A stretch of 64,000 nt of DNA from CAVQBC01 sp963848415. Its GTDB lineage: Bacteria; Actinomycetota; Thermoleophilia; Solirubrobacterales; Solirubrobacteraceae. Shown piece by piece: positions 14,518 to 22,920 of this stretch. The first letter of the stretch is position 1, and the number at the start of each line of letters is the position of its first letter. The notes beneath the pieces were generated by a model. That model made no database searches and was not told the DNA's origin. It was given only the letters and a program-made list of their open reading frames with translations. A program made the position numbers and the translations under genes. The DNA is taken from assembly GCA_963848415.1 (NCBI GenBank), contig CAWKDN010000001.1, positions 1,488,001-1,552,000 of the forward strand. The letters are read 5' to 3'.

Positions 14518-15996
14518 TCAGCGGCGCGCCGCGGCGTCGGCCACGAGCGCCGCGATCAGGCCGTCCGGCGTGTGGGGGTCGGCCTCGATCGCCGGCTCGG
14601 CGCCGAGCTCGCGCAGGACCGCGCTGGTCGCCGGCCCGATCGACGCGACCCGCACGCCCGCCAGCGCCTCCTCGCCGGCCGCCGCGGTGAAGAAGCGCAC
14701 GGTCGAGGCGGAGGTGAAGACGACGTAGTCGGCGTCGCGGGCGGCGGCGAGAGCGGCGTCGTCGAGCGGCTCGGGCACCGTCTCGTAGAGCAGCGCGAGG
14801 TCGACCTCGGCGCCGCGCTCGCGCAGCGCGTCGGGCAGCACGTCGCGGCCCTCGCGGCCGCGCACGACCAGCGCGCGGCGGACGGGCAGGCCGTCGAGCG
14901 CGGCCACGAGCCCCTCGGCCACCGAGCGCGCGGGCACGACGTCGGCCCGGATGCCGTGGTCGGCGAGGGCGGCCGCCGTGCCGGGCCCGATCGCGGCGAC
15001 CGCGCGCCCGGCCAGGGCGCGCGCGTCGAGCCCCGCGTCCGACAGGCGGGCGAAGAGCTCGGTCGCGCCGGTCGGGCTCGTCACGCACACGAGGTCGTAG
15101 CCCTCGAGCGCCGGCAGCGCCGTGTCGAGCGCGCGCGTGCGGATAGCGGGCGCCTCAACGACCGCCGCGCCGAGCTCGCGCAGCCGGGCGGCGAGCGCGC
15201 TCGCCTGCGCCCGGGCGCGCGTGACCGCCACGGTGCGGCCGTGCAGCGGGCGGCGCTCGAGCCAGGCGAGCGGCTCGTGCAGGGCCGCCACGGCGCCGAC
15301 CAGCGTCACGGCGGGCGCCCGCACGCCGGCGACGGCGGCGCGCTCGGCCACGTCGGCGAGCGTCGCGACGAGCGTTCGCTGGCCGGGCAGCGTGCCGCGC
15401 TCGATCACCGCGACCGGCTCGTCCGCCGGCCGGCCCGCGGCCATCAGCCGCTCGGCGATCCGCGGCAGCGCGCGGACGCCCATGTAGAAGACGAGCGTGC
15501 CCGGGAAGGCGGCGAGCCCCGCCCAGTCGATCGCCGACGCGGGCTTGTCCGGGTCCTCGTGGCCGGTGATGAACGCCACGCCGCTGGAGAGCTCGCGATG
15601 GGTGACCGGGATGCCGGCGTAGGCCGGGCCGGCGATGCCGGCCGTGATGCCGGGCACGACCTCGAAGGCGATCCCGGCCTCGCGCAGCACCAGCGCCTCC
15701 TCGCCGCCGCGGCCGAAGACGAACGGGTCGCCGCCCTTCAGGCGCACCACCCGCTTGCCCACGCGGCCGTGGGCGACCAGCAGCGCGTCGATCTCCGCCT
15801 GCGGCATCGACGGCCCGCCGCCCTCCTTGCCGACGTAGATCAACTCCGCGCCGGGGCGTGCGCCGGCGAGCGCCTCGGCCGGGATGAGGCGGTCGTGGAG
15901 GATGACGTCGGCGGTCGCGATCAGCTCGCGCGCGCGGACGGTCAGCAGCCCCGGATCGCCCGGGCCGGCCCCGACGAGATAGACGATCCCGTCCAT
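14518..15996 (-). CDS. cobA-hemD: Uroporphyrinogen-III C-methyltransferase / uroporphyrinogen-III synthase fusion
   Basis: A 492-residue two-domain enzyme. Residues 1-245 are a SAM-dependent methyltransferase of the CobA/SUMT type: YLVGAGPGDPGLLTVRA, VRLKGGDPFVFGRGGEE and PGITAGIAGPAYAGIPVTHR. The second half (about 250-492) is HemD, with GRTVAVTRARAQASALAARL, VCVTSPTGATELF, and VVFTSASTVRFF. HemD cyclises hydroxymethylbilane to uroporphyrinogen III; SUMT then diverts part to siroheme or cobalamin. It is last in the heme operon and overlaps hemC by 1 bp (ATGA). Confidence 0.95.
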   Translation of the reverse strand: MDGIVYLVGAGPGDPGLLTVRARELIATADVILHDRLIPAEALAGARPGAELIYVGKEGGGPSMPQAEIDALLVAHGRVGKRVVRLKGGDPFVFGRGGEEALVLREAGIAFEVVPGITAGIAGPAYAGIPVTHRELSSGVAFITGHEDPDKPASAIDWAGLAAFPGTLVFYMGVRALPRIAERLMAAGRPADEPVAVIERGTLPGQRTLVATLADVAERAAVAGVRAPAVTLVGAVAALHEPLAWLERRPLHGRTVAVTRARAQASALAARLRELGAAVVEAPAIRTRALDTALPALEGYDLVCVTSPTGATELFARLSDAGLDARALAGRAVAAIGPGTAAALADHGIRADVVPARSVAEGLVAALDGLPVRRALVVRGREGRDVLPDALRERGAEVDLALLYETVPEPLDDAALAAARDADYVVFTSASTVRFFTAAAGEEALAGVRVASIGPATSAVLRELGAEPAIEADPHTPDGLIAALVADAAARR

Positions 15997-16925
15997 CAGG
16001 CCGTGGCCGCCTCGGCCTCAGCCTCGGCGCGGGCCAGCAGCTCACCGGCGCCGGCGGCCAGCATCCGCCGGGCCAGCGCCTCGCCGGCGGCCTCGGTGGG
16101 CTCGGCCTCCAGTTCGTCGAGCACCCAGGCCGAGCCGTCCGGCAGGCCGGCGAACCCGCGCAGCCGGCCGCCGGCGGCCTGCACCCCGACGGGCGTGTGG
16201 CAGCTGGCGCCGAGCGCCCGCACGGTCGCGCGCTCGGCCGACAGGGCCGCCCACGTCGCGGCGTCAAGGATCGCGCGCGCCCCCGCGGCGGCGCTCGCGT
16301 CTCCGGCGCGCGACTGCAGCAGCAGCGTGCCCTGCCCCGCGGCGGCGACGAAGCGCCGCGGATCCAGGGCGCAGGCGGCCAACACCCCCGCCTCGCCGGG
16401 CAGGCGCACCGCATCGCCGCCGTCGGCCAGCAGCCCGAGCCGCGCCAGTCCCGCGCGGGCGAGGACGAGCGCGTCGACCTCGCCCGCCGCCAGACGGCGC
16501 AGGCGCGTGTCGACGTTGCCGCGCAGCTCGACCACGGCGAGGTCCGCCCGAGCGGCCAGCAGCTGCGCCCGGCGGCGCAGCGCGCTCGTGCCCACCCGCG
16601 CGCCCGGCGCCAGCGCTGCAAGCTCCGCAGCGCCGACCAGCAGGTCCCGCGCGTCCTCGCGCGCCGGCGCGGCGACCAGCGCCGTGCCCGGCGCGACGTC
16701 GGCGGGGACGTCCTTGGCGGAGTGCACCGCCAGGTCGATCTCCTCGGCCAGCAGGGCCTGCTCGAGCGCGCCGGTCCAGCGCGACTTGTCCCCGGCCGCC
16801 CGGTTGCGATCGCCCGCGGTGGTGATCGTCACCAGCTCGGCGGGCGCCCGCAGCGCCTCGGCCACGGCTCCCGCCTGGGCGAGCGCGAGCGCGCTCCCGC
16901 GCGTCCCGAGCCGCAGCGGCGTCAC
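15996..16925 (-). CDS. hemC: Hydroxymethylbilane synthase (porphobilinogen deaminase)
   Basis: A 309-residue enzyme that joins four porphobilinogens. Motifs: LRLGTRGSALALAQA at the N-terminus, HSAKDVPADVAPGTAL with the catalytic Asp, GTSALRRRAQL, ELRGNVDTRLRRL, and a dipyrromethane-cofactor Cys in LGASCHTPVGV. I chose GTG at 16925, which overlaps the hemA stop by 4 bp; the longer open frame upstream runs inside hemA. Confidence 0.95.
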   Translation of the reverse strand: MTPLRLGTRGSALALAQAGAVAEALRAPAELVTITTAGDRNRAAGDKSRWTGALEQALLAEEIDLAVHSAKDVPADVAPGTALVAAPAREDARDLLVGAAELAALAPGARVGTSALRRRAQLLAARADLAVVELRGNVDTRLRRLAAGEVDALVLARAGLARLGLLADGGDAVRLPGEAGVLAACALDPRRFVAAAGQGTLLLQSRAGDASAAAGARAILDAATWAALSAERATVRALGASCHTPVGVQAAGGRLRGFAGLPDGSAWVLDELEAEPTEAAGEALARRMLAAGAGELLARAEAEAEAATA

Positions 16926-18241
16926 CGAGCGCGCAGCTCGCGCACCTCGGCGTCGGTCTCCGACGCGGCGGCGGCCGGCTCCTCGAGGCCGAAGAGCTCG
17001 CGCAGGAGCTGCAGCGTGCCGTGACGGCGGTCGGGGTCCAGCCGGCGCGTGCGCACCGTCGGCTCGTGCAGCAACCGGTTGGCGACCGCCCGGGCGACCG
17101 CCTCGACGCGCTCGCGGTCGCGCTCGGTCAGCTGCTCCCAGCGGCCGTCGTTCTCGGCCAGGACCTGGTCGACGATCTCCGCGCCGTGCGCGCGCAGCGC
17201 GGCGACCGTGGGCAGCGTCTCCAGCGTGCCCAGCCAGCCGGCGAAGGTGTGGATCTCCTCCTCGACGATGCCCTCGGCCTTGCGCGCCTCGGCCCGGCGC
17301 ACCAGCCGGTTGCGGGCGACCTGGGCCTGCAGGCCGTCGATGTCCACCAGCGTGACGCCGTCGAGCGCGTCGCACTCGGGCTCGATGTCGCGCGGCACCG
17401 CGAGGTCGAGCAGCAGCAGCGGCCGCCCGTCGCGCGCGGTCATCACCTCGCCGAGGTCGTCGACGCCGAGGATCGCGTGCGGCGACCCGGTCGAGGCCAC
17501 GACGATGTCGGCCCGCTCGAGCTCGGCGGGCAGCGCGTCGAAGGCGATGGTGTCGCCGCCGAAGCGCCGCGCCAGGGTCACGGCGCGCTCGCGCCGCCGG
17601 TTGGCGACGAACAGCGTCTTGACCCCCTGGGCGTGCAGCGCCTGGGCGGTCAGCTCGGCGGTCTCGCCCGCGCCGATGATCAGCACGCGCCGCTCGGCCA
17701 GGTTGCCCAGCGCGGCCTTGGCGAGGTCGACGGCGACGGACGCCACGCTGGCGCCGCCGGCGGCGATCGAGGTCTCCGTGCGCACCCGCTTGCCGGTCGC
17801 CAGCGCGGCGCGGAAGATCTGGTTGGTGAGCGGCCCGGTGCTGCGCGCGGCCAGCGCCGCCTCATAGGCCCGCTTGACCTGGCCCTGCACCTCGGCCTCG
17901 CCGACGACCATCGACTCCAGGCCGCTGGCGACGCGGTAGAGGTGGCGGGCGGCGTCGCAGTTGCGCAGGGCGGTGATCGAGTCCACCAGCTCGGTCGGCC
18001 GGATGCCGGCCCGGCGGGCGAGCACGCCCAGCACGGCGGCCTCCGCCTCGACGGGGTCGCCGACCACCAGGTAGAGCTCGGTGCGGTTGCAGGTCGAGAG
18101 CACGACCGCCTCGTTGATCCCGTCCTCCTCCAGCAGGCTCGCCGTGAAGGCCTCGACGCGGCCCTCGGTCAGGGCCAGGCGCTCGCGGACCTCCAGCGGC
18201 GCCGTCTTGTGCGAGGCGCCGACCGCCAGCAGCTCACTCAC
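16922..18241 (-). CDS. hemA: Glutamyl-tRNA reductase
   Basis: A 439-residue first enzyme of C5-pathway tetrapyrrole synthesis, reducing glutamyl-tRNA to glutamate-1-semialdehyde. It shows GASHKTAPLEVRERLA, the catalytic Cys in VVLSTCNRTELYLV, the VASGLESMVVGEAEVQGQVK segment, and the NADPH site LIIGAGETAELTAQAL. Start GTG at 18241 overlaps the ccmD-like stop. hemB and hemL are not in this window. Confidence 0.95.
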   Translation of the reverse strand: MSELLAVGASHKTAPLEVRERLALTEGRVEAFTASLLEEDGINEAVVLSTCNRTELYLVVGDPVEAEAAVLGVLARRAGIRPTELVDSITALRNCDAARHLYRVASGLESMVVGEAEVQGQVKRAYEAALAARSTGPLTNQIFRAALATGKRVRTETSIAAGGASVASVAVDLAKAALGNLAERRVLIIGAGETAELTAQALHAQGVKTLFVANRRRERAVTLARRFGGDTIAFDALPAELERADIVVASTGSPHAILGVDDLGEVMTARDGRPLLLLDLAVPRDIEPECDALDGVTLVDIDGLQAQVARNRLVRRAEARKAEGIVEEEIHTFAGWLGTLETLPTVAALRAHGAEIVDQVLAENDGRWEQLTERDRERVEAVARAVANRLLHEPTVRTRRLDPDRRHGTLQLLRELFGLEEPAAAASETDAEVRELRAR

Positions 18242-18465
18242 CGGCGCGCCTCCTCGGGCACGGCCGGGGCGGGCGGCTCGTCGGCGGCCGCCAGCTCTGC
18301 GCGCCGCCGGCGCTCGTCGACCAGCTCGTCGAGGTCGGCGATCTCGCGTCCGATGCGACTCAGCTTGGAGGACATGATGGCCAAGTAGACCAGGATCAGA
18401 CCGAGGAAGACAAGGTAGGCCGCCGCGACGTAGGGGCCGGCGTCACCGAGCGGGAGGGCGGGCAT
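18238..18465 (-). CDS. CcmD-like small membrane protein
   Basis: A 75-residue protein with one transmembrane helix (about residues 11-31, YVAAAYLVFLGLILVYLAIM) and a cytoplasmic charged helix (ELVDERRRRAELAAADEPP). It is placed directly after ccmC with an ATGA overlap, the normal position of ccmD, which helps release holo-CcmE. Identification rests on position, size and topology, since CcmD sequence is poorly conserved. Confidence 0.65.
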   Translation of the reverse strand: MPALPLGDAGPYVAAAYLVFLGLILVYLAIMSSKLSRIGREIADLDELVDERRRRAELAAADEPPAPAVPEEARR

Positions 18466-19193
18466 CAGAGCTGCTGGGGCGCGGCGCTGCGGGCCACCGG
18501 CGCGAAGGCGTCCTCGTCGCCGGCCAGCTTGCGCTTCAGTCCCCGCAGCCGGATCGAAGCGTGCTTGGCGGTCAGCTCGTACTTGCACAGCGAGACGAAC
18601 AGCAGCGTCATCGCGCCCATGCAGAGCAGGAAGGTCAGCAGCATGTCGCCCGGCATCGAGCTGCCCAGCGCGCGCGGATGGGTTTCCGCCGCCTGCACGA
18701 AGCGCACCGACATGAAGCACAGCGGCACGAAGGCGCCGCCCAGGATCGCGAAGACCCCCGCGTAGCGCGCCTGGCGCTCCGGGTCCTCGATCGAGAAGCG
18801 CAGCGGGAAGTAGCAGGCGTAGAGCAGGAAGACGATCAGGAAGGCGACCAGCGTCGGCTCGTCCCACAGCCACCAGACGCCCCACGAGGCCTTCGCCCAG
18901 ATCGAGCCGGTCGCGAGCGCCCCGACGCCGAAGATCGTCGACATGTGGATCGCGACGTAGGAGCGCAGGTCGTCGCCGCGGTCGCCCTTGCGCAGGAAGC
19001 GCACCGCGTACAGGCCGCCCGCCACGAAGCCGCCCAGCGCCACGATCGCCAGCGGCACGTGCAGGTAGAAGATCTTCTGCACGAAGCCCTGGTCGGCGTC
19101 GTTGGGCGCCCAGAAGAAGACGAGGGCGAAGGCGATCGTCAGGAGCGCCGCCGAGGTGATGGAGAGGGACTTGAGCCCTCGACCGAATGCCAC
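18465..19193 (-). CDS. ccmC: Cytochrome c biogenesis heme-handling protein CcmC
   Basis: A 242-residue multi-spanning membrane protein. It carries the periplasmic tryptophan-rich signature WAKASWGVWWLWDEP between two heme-ligand His segments (FYLHVPLAIVAL and AAETHPRAL). CcmC transfers heme to CcmE. About six transmembrane helices are visible. It follows ccmB with a 4-bp gap and precedes the ccmD-like gene. Confidence 0.9.
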   Translation of the reverse strand: MAFGRGLKSLSITSAALLTIAFALVFFWAPNDADQGFVQKIFYLHVPLAIVALGGFVAGGLYAVRFLRKGDRGDDLRSYVAIHMSTIFGVGALATGSIWAKASWGVWWLWDEPTLVAFLIVFLLYACYFPLRFSIEDPERQARYAGVFAILGGAFVPLCFMSVRFVQAAETHPRALGSSMPGDMLLTFLLCMGAMTLLFVSLCKYELTAKHASIRLRGLKRKLAGDEDAFAPVARSAAPQQL

Positions 19194-19197
19194 TCTG

Positions 19198-19936
19198 TCA
19201 GTCCTCCAGCAGGAAGTCGAACACTGCGAGGGCGATGAGCCCGAAGACCATATCGTAGAGCCCGAGCACCCCCAGCCAGCGCCCCGGCAGCGGCTCGGCG
19301 CCCCCTTCGAGCCACAGTGGCGCGGTCGCCTGCACCGCGCCGATGACCACGGGGAGCATGAGCGGCAGCGCGAGGATCGGGACGATCAGGTCGCGCGCCC
19401 GGGTCTGGATCGCGAGTGCGCCGACGAGCGTGCCCAGCACCGCGATCCCGACGTCGGCCAGCGCGAGCACGAGCACCAGCTCCGGCAGCCCCGGCCAGGG
19501 CGAGGGGCCGAGCAGCAGGACGGCGAACACCGGCACGGCGACGAGCTCGACGGCGACGAGGAAGCACAGCAGCACCGCGGCCTTGGCGATAGAACAGCGC
19601 GGTGCGGTCGACCGGGGCGAGCAGGAAGCCGTCGAAGCCGCCGTCGTCGCGCTCGGCGACGAAGAGGCGGTTCATGGCCAGCACCGCCGCGAAGAGCAGC
19701 GTCACCCACAGCACGCCGGCGGCCAGGTCGCCCGACAGCGTCTCGCGGTCCAGGCCGAAGCGGAAGAGCACGAAGGTGGAGACGGCGAAGAGCACCATCG
19801 CCGGGACGGCCTCGCGCGAGCGCAGCTCCAGGCGCAGGTCCTTGCGCACGAGCGCGGCGACGACGGCCCGCGTCCGCGGCGGGCGCGGGGGCCGCGGCGG
19901 GGCGAGCGCCGGCCGGGGCGGGGCCTCGACGCTCAC
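19198..19936 (-). pseudogene. ccmB: Heme exporter membrane subunit CcmB, frameshifted
   Basis: CcmB, the permease of the CcmAB transporter. The N-terminal frame (from 19936) has KDLRLELRSREAVPAMVLFA and VLWVTLLFAAVLAMNRLF; near 19589-19591 a single extra base breaks it (TTC-T-ATC), and the remaining four membrane segments continue in another frame (ELVAVPVFAVLLLG; IVPILALPLMLPVVIGAVQA; LGLYDMVFGLIALAVFDFL). Joined, it has the usual length of about 246 residues. All neighbours are intact, so an assembly error is likely. Confidence 0.85.
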
Positions 19937-20661
19937 GCCACCGCGCTCCCGCCGGCGTAGAGCGCGCGCACGTCGCCGCCGTCCACGCCGGCCGCGGGCG
20001 CCACCAGGGCGGCGCGGCCGGCGCGCAGGCCGAGCACGTCGTCGGCCTCGGCCAGCCCGGCGTCGACGTCGTGGGAGATCAGCACGCGCGTGCGCCCGCT
20101 CTCGCGGCCGATCAACGGCGCGACGGCCTCGGCGGCGGCGGGGTCGAGGTTCGCCAGCGGCTCGTCGAGCAGCAGCAGCTCGGGGTCGTGCAGGACCGCG
20201 CGGCAGATCGCCACGCGCTGGGCCATCCCGCGCGAGAGCGAGCGCACCGGCTCGTCGGCGCGGCGGCCGAGGCCGACGCGCTCGAGCAGCTCGCCCACGC
20301 GGCCGGCCGGCGTCCCGTGCAGGGCGGCGTGGTACTCGAGGTTCTCGCGCGCGGTGAGCTCGCGGTAGAGCAGCGGCTCGTGGGCGAGCAGCCCGATCCG
20401 CCCCCGCACCGCCCAGCCCTCGGCCGGCAGCTCGCGCCCCAGCACCCGCGCGCGCCCGGCGTGCGGGCGCAGCAGCGTGGCGAGGATGCGCAGCAGCGTC
20501 GTCTTGCCGGCGCCGTTGGCGCCGAACACGGCCAGCGTCCGGCCGGCCGCGAGCTCGAGGCTCACCCCGGCCAGTGCGACCCGCTCGCCGTAGGCCCGCG
20601 CCAGGCCGTCGAGCGCGATCGCGGCGGGGGGCTCAGGCGCCGTGGGAGTGGCGGGCGCCAT
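19933..20661 (-). CDS. ccmA: Heme exporter ATP-binding subunit CcmA
   Basis: A 242-residue ABC ATPase: Walker A FGANGAGKTTLL, signature LSRGMAQRVAICRAVLH, Walker B LLLLDEPLANLDP and switch His in LISHDVD. Together with CcmB, CcmC and CcmD it releases heme-loaded CcmE for cytochrome c assembly. Its start lies inside the end of the mogA-like gene (29-bp overlap) and its stop overlaps ccmB. Confidence 0.9.
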   Translation of the reverse strand: MAPATPTAPEPPAAIALDGLARAYGERVALAGVSLELAAGRTLAVFGANGAGKTTLLRILATLLRPHAGRARVLGRELPAEGWAVRGRIGLLAHEPLLYRELTARENLEYHAALHGTPAGRVGELLERVGLGRRADEPVRSLSRGMAQRVAICRAVLHDPELLLLDEPLANLDPAAAEAVAPLIGRESGRTRVLISHDVDAGLAEADDVLGLRAGRAALVAPAAGVDGGDVRALYAGGSAVA

Positions 20662-21133
20662 GGGCGGTGGAGTCCCCGTGCAGCGTCTGGGCGACGTGCC
20701 CCAGGGTGGGCACCAGCACGCCGAAGAGCTGGCCGACCGCCTTCGGCGAGCCCGGGAAGTTGACGATCAGCGTGCGCCCCGCCACGCCCGAGATCCCGCG
20801 CGTGAGGATGCCGAGCGGGGTGTGGCGAGCGCCCTCGGCCCGCATCGCCTCCGCGAAGCCGGGCGCGTCGCGCTCGATCACCGCCCGCGTCGCCTCGGGC
20901 GTCACGTCGTCGGGGGTCAGACCCGTGCCGCCGGTCGTGAAGACGAACTCGAGGCCGGCCTCGACGTGGTGGCGCAGGCGGTCCTCGATCAGCGCGGCGT
21001 CGTCGGGCACGACCTCCATCGCGACGACCTCGCAGCCCGCCTCCTCGGCCAAGGCGGCGAGCGCGGGGCCGGACTCGTCCTCGGCCTCACGGCGCGAGAC
21101 CGAGGTCGAGATCGTCATGACCGCGGTTCGCAT
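20633..21133 (-). CDS. mogA: MogA/MoaB-type molybdenum cofactor protein
   Basis: A 166-residue MoCF-biosynthesis domain protein. The nucleotide/MPT-binding signature is FTTGGTGLTPDDVTPEATR, with a second motif TLIVNFPGSPKAV. It adenylylates molybdopterin before metal insertion. Its C-terminus has a His-rich tail (STAHGARHSHGA) which may bind metal. The product would serve the CO dehydrogenase encoded further along. Confidence 0.85.
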   Translation of the reverse strand: MRTAVMTISTSVSRREAEDESGPALAALAEEAGCEVVAMEVVPDDAALIEDRLRHHVEAGLEFVFTTGGTGLTPDDVTPEATRAVIERDAPGFAEAMRAEGARHTPLGILTRGISGVAGRTLIVNFPGSPKAVGQLFGVLVPTLGHVAQTLHGDSTAHGARHSHGA

Positions 21134-21137
21134 GCCG

Positions 21138-21881
21138 TTAGGCGGTCGCGGGCACGACCGACCGCTGGGCGGCGGCGATCAGGTCGCGCACGGCCGCCTC
21201 GTCGCCGGCGCGCAGCAGCGCCACCGGGTCGGGCTCGCCGTTGACGATTCCCTCGAAGAACGCCTTGCGGTCCTGGTAGGTGGGCAGCGTGCCCTTGGCC
21301 CAGCCGCGCACGTCGTTGAGCAGGACCGCGAGCCGCGCGTAGGGCTCGCCGTACTCCTCGGCGATCTGGCGCTTGATCCGCTTGGCCAGCGCGGGCGAGG
21401 CGCCGGCGGTGGAGATCGCGATCGCCAGCGGGCCCGTGCGGACGATGGCGGGCAGGATGAAGTTGCACAGCGGCGGCACGTCGACGACGTTGGCGAGCAT
21501 CGCCCGCTCCTCCGCGTCGCGGTAGACGCCGATGTTGACGTCGGTGTCCGCGGTGGCCGCGATCACCATGAAGGTGCGCTCCAGGTCCGCCGGTTCGTAC
21601 TCGCGCGCGAGCCACTGGATCGAGCCCTCGGCGGCCAGCTCGCGCAGGGCGGGCTCGGCCTCCGGCGCGACCAGCACGACGCTCGCGTCGCAGGCCAGCA
21701 GGCCCTCGACCTTCTCGAGCCCGATCTCGCCGCCGCCGACGACGACGCAGCGGCGCCCGGTCAGCTTCAGGCAGGCGATGTAGAACGGCGTCTCGAGCAT
21801 GCCCTGGACGCACGTCTGGTCGCAGATGCCCTTGCGGAACTGGCAGACGCACTCCTTGCCGGCGTAGGCCTGGGCGGGCAT
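21138..21881 (-). CDS. met8: Precorrin-2 dehydrogenase / siroheme synthase with N-terminal Cys cluster
   Basis: A 247-residue Met8/CysG-N protein. The NAD site is CVVVGGGEIGLEKVEGLLA, with the catalytic region TDVNIGVYRDAEERAML and the conserved PLCNFILPAIVRTGPLAIAIST. It oxidises precorrin-2 to sirohydrochlorin. Unusual is a 30-residue N-terminal extension with five Cys (11, 13, 20, 24, 37; CxC-x6-C-x3-C) before the normal start YIACLKLTG. It heads the tetrapyrrole-cytochrome operon and its ATG stands 7 nt after TACAGT. Confidence 0.9.
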   Translation of the reverse strand: MPAQAYAGKECVCQFRKGICDQTCVQGMLETPFYIACLKLTGRRCVVVGGGEIGLEKVEGLLACDASVVLVAPEAEPALRELAAEGSIQWLAREYEPADLERTFMVIAATADTDVNIGVYRDAEERAMLANVVDVPPLCNFILPAIVRTGPLAIAISTAGASPALAKRIKRQIAEEYGEPYARLAVLLNDVRGWAKGTLPTYQDRKAFFEGIVNGEPDPVALLRAGDEAAVRDLIAAAQRSVVPATA

Positions 21882-21888
21882 GTCAGGA

Positions 21889-21894
21889 ACTGTA
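21889..21894 (-). promoter_or_regulatory. -10 box TACAGT of the met8-ccm-hem operon, leaderless start
   Basis: TACAGT, seven bases, then the ATG of met8 at 21881; no ribosome-binding site. This would be the main promoter of an operon reaching to 14518. Confidence 0.5.
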
Positions 21895-21931
21895 GTGGGC
21901 CGGATGGGTCATCCTCACGTACTACGGAGGC

Positions 21932-22738
21932 ATGGCCGTCGAGGGCTACTTCACAGACGAATCGCTGCTGCGCCAGGTGGTCGGCCACCGGCTGACGGCG
22001 CTCTCGGGCGGCCGCGCGCTGCTGGTGATGGCCGCCCATCCGGTCGCGTTCGCCGGCTTCTTCGCCCACACGGGCGCGCTCGACGACCCCTACGCCCGCC
22101 TGCAGCGCACCGGCGTGGTCATGAACGCCGTCGCCTTCGGCCCGCGCGCGGAGGCCGATCGCCTGACCCGGCGCGTGCGCAGCATGCACTCGAAGGTCCG
22201 CGGCGAGCTGCCCGCGGCGGCCGGGCGCTTCCCGGCCGGGACGCCGTACCGCGGCGACGACCCGGAGCTGCTGCTGTGGATCCTCGCCGCGCTGGCCGAG
22301 TCGGCGATGCTCGTCTACCGCAAGTACGTGCGCTCGCTCACGCGCGACGAGCAGGAGCGCCTGTGGCAGGACTACCGCGTGGTCGGGCGGCTGTTCGGGC
22401 TCGGCCGCGACGAGATGCCGGCCGACATCGACGCCTTCGAGCGCTACATGGCCGGGATGTACCGCGGCCCGGACCTGCAGGTCGTGCCGCAGGCGCGCGA
22501 GCTGGCGATCGACATCGTCCTGCGCCCGCCGGTGCCGCTGCACTTCCGCCCGCTCGTCGAGCTGGCCAACCAGATCACCGTCGGGTTGCTGCCCAGCCAG
22601 GTCCGCCGGCAGTTCGGCTTCCGCTGGGACCCCGTGCGCTCGGTCGCGCTGCACGGCGGCGCCGAGTACGTCAAGCGCGTGCTCGTGCCGCTGATCCCCG
22701 AGCGCGCGACGACGATCCCGGTCGCACGCGCCGCCTGA
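21932..22738 (+). CDS. MpaB/DUF2236-family oxygenase-like protein
   Basis: A 268-residue member of the DUF2236 family (oxygenase MpaB and the rubber oxygenase Lcp group), a helical heme-binding fold. Typical patterns are LLVMAAHPVAFAGFFAHT near the N-terminus (conserved His), ARLQRTGVVMNAVAFGP and the central RMHSKVRG-like segment RSMHSKVRGELP with a downstream His-poor helix. Substrate unknown. ATG is preceded by ACGGAGG and is divergent from met8. Confidence 0.85.
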   Translation: MAVEGYFTDESLLRQVVGHRLTALSGGRALLVMAAHPVAFAGFFAHTGALDDPYARLQRTGVVMNAVAFGPRAEADRLTRRVRSMHSKVRGELPAAAGRFPAGTPYRGDDPELLLWILAALAESAMLVYRKYVRSLTRDEQERLWQDYRVVGRLFGLGRDEMPADIDAFERYMAGMYRGPDLQVVPQARELAIDIVLRPPVPLHFRPLVELANQITVGLLPSQVRRQFGFRWDPVRSVALHGGAEYVKRVLVPLIPERATTIPVARAA

Positions 22739-22768
22739 GCAAGCGGAGGTGCGGGTACCTGTGGCGCG

Positions 22769-22920
22769 GTGACGCTCGCGCTCCAGCTACCGCCCCTGCC
22801 CGAGGTGGAGAAGATCGCTGTGCTGCGCGCCAACGCGGTCGGCGACTTCCTCTTCGCGCTGCCGGCCCTCGTCGAGGTCGCGGACGTGCTGGCCGCTGCC
22901 GAGGACCTGGCCTTCGGCGG
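22769..22920 (+). pseudogene. Remnant of a family 9 glycosyltransferase (N-terminal 35 residues)
   Basis: From GTG 22769 the product reads EVEKIAVLRANAVGDFLFALPALVE, the unmistakable opening of GT9 (heptosyltransferase-type) enzymes, which are normally about 330 residues. After this, similarity stops within 20 residues and the frame runs antisense into the end of rarA. The rest of the gene is gone, probably by deletion at about 22880. Confidence 0.65.
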
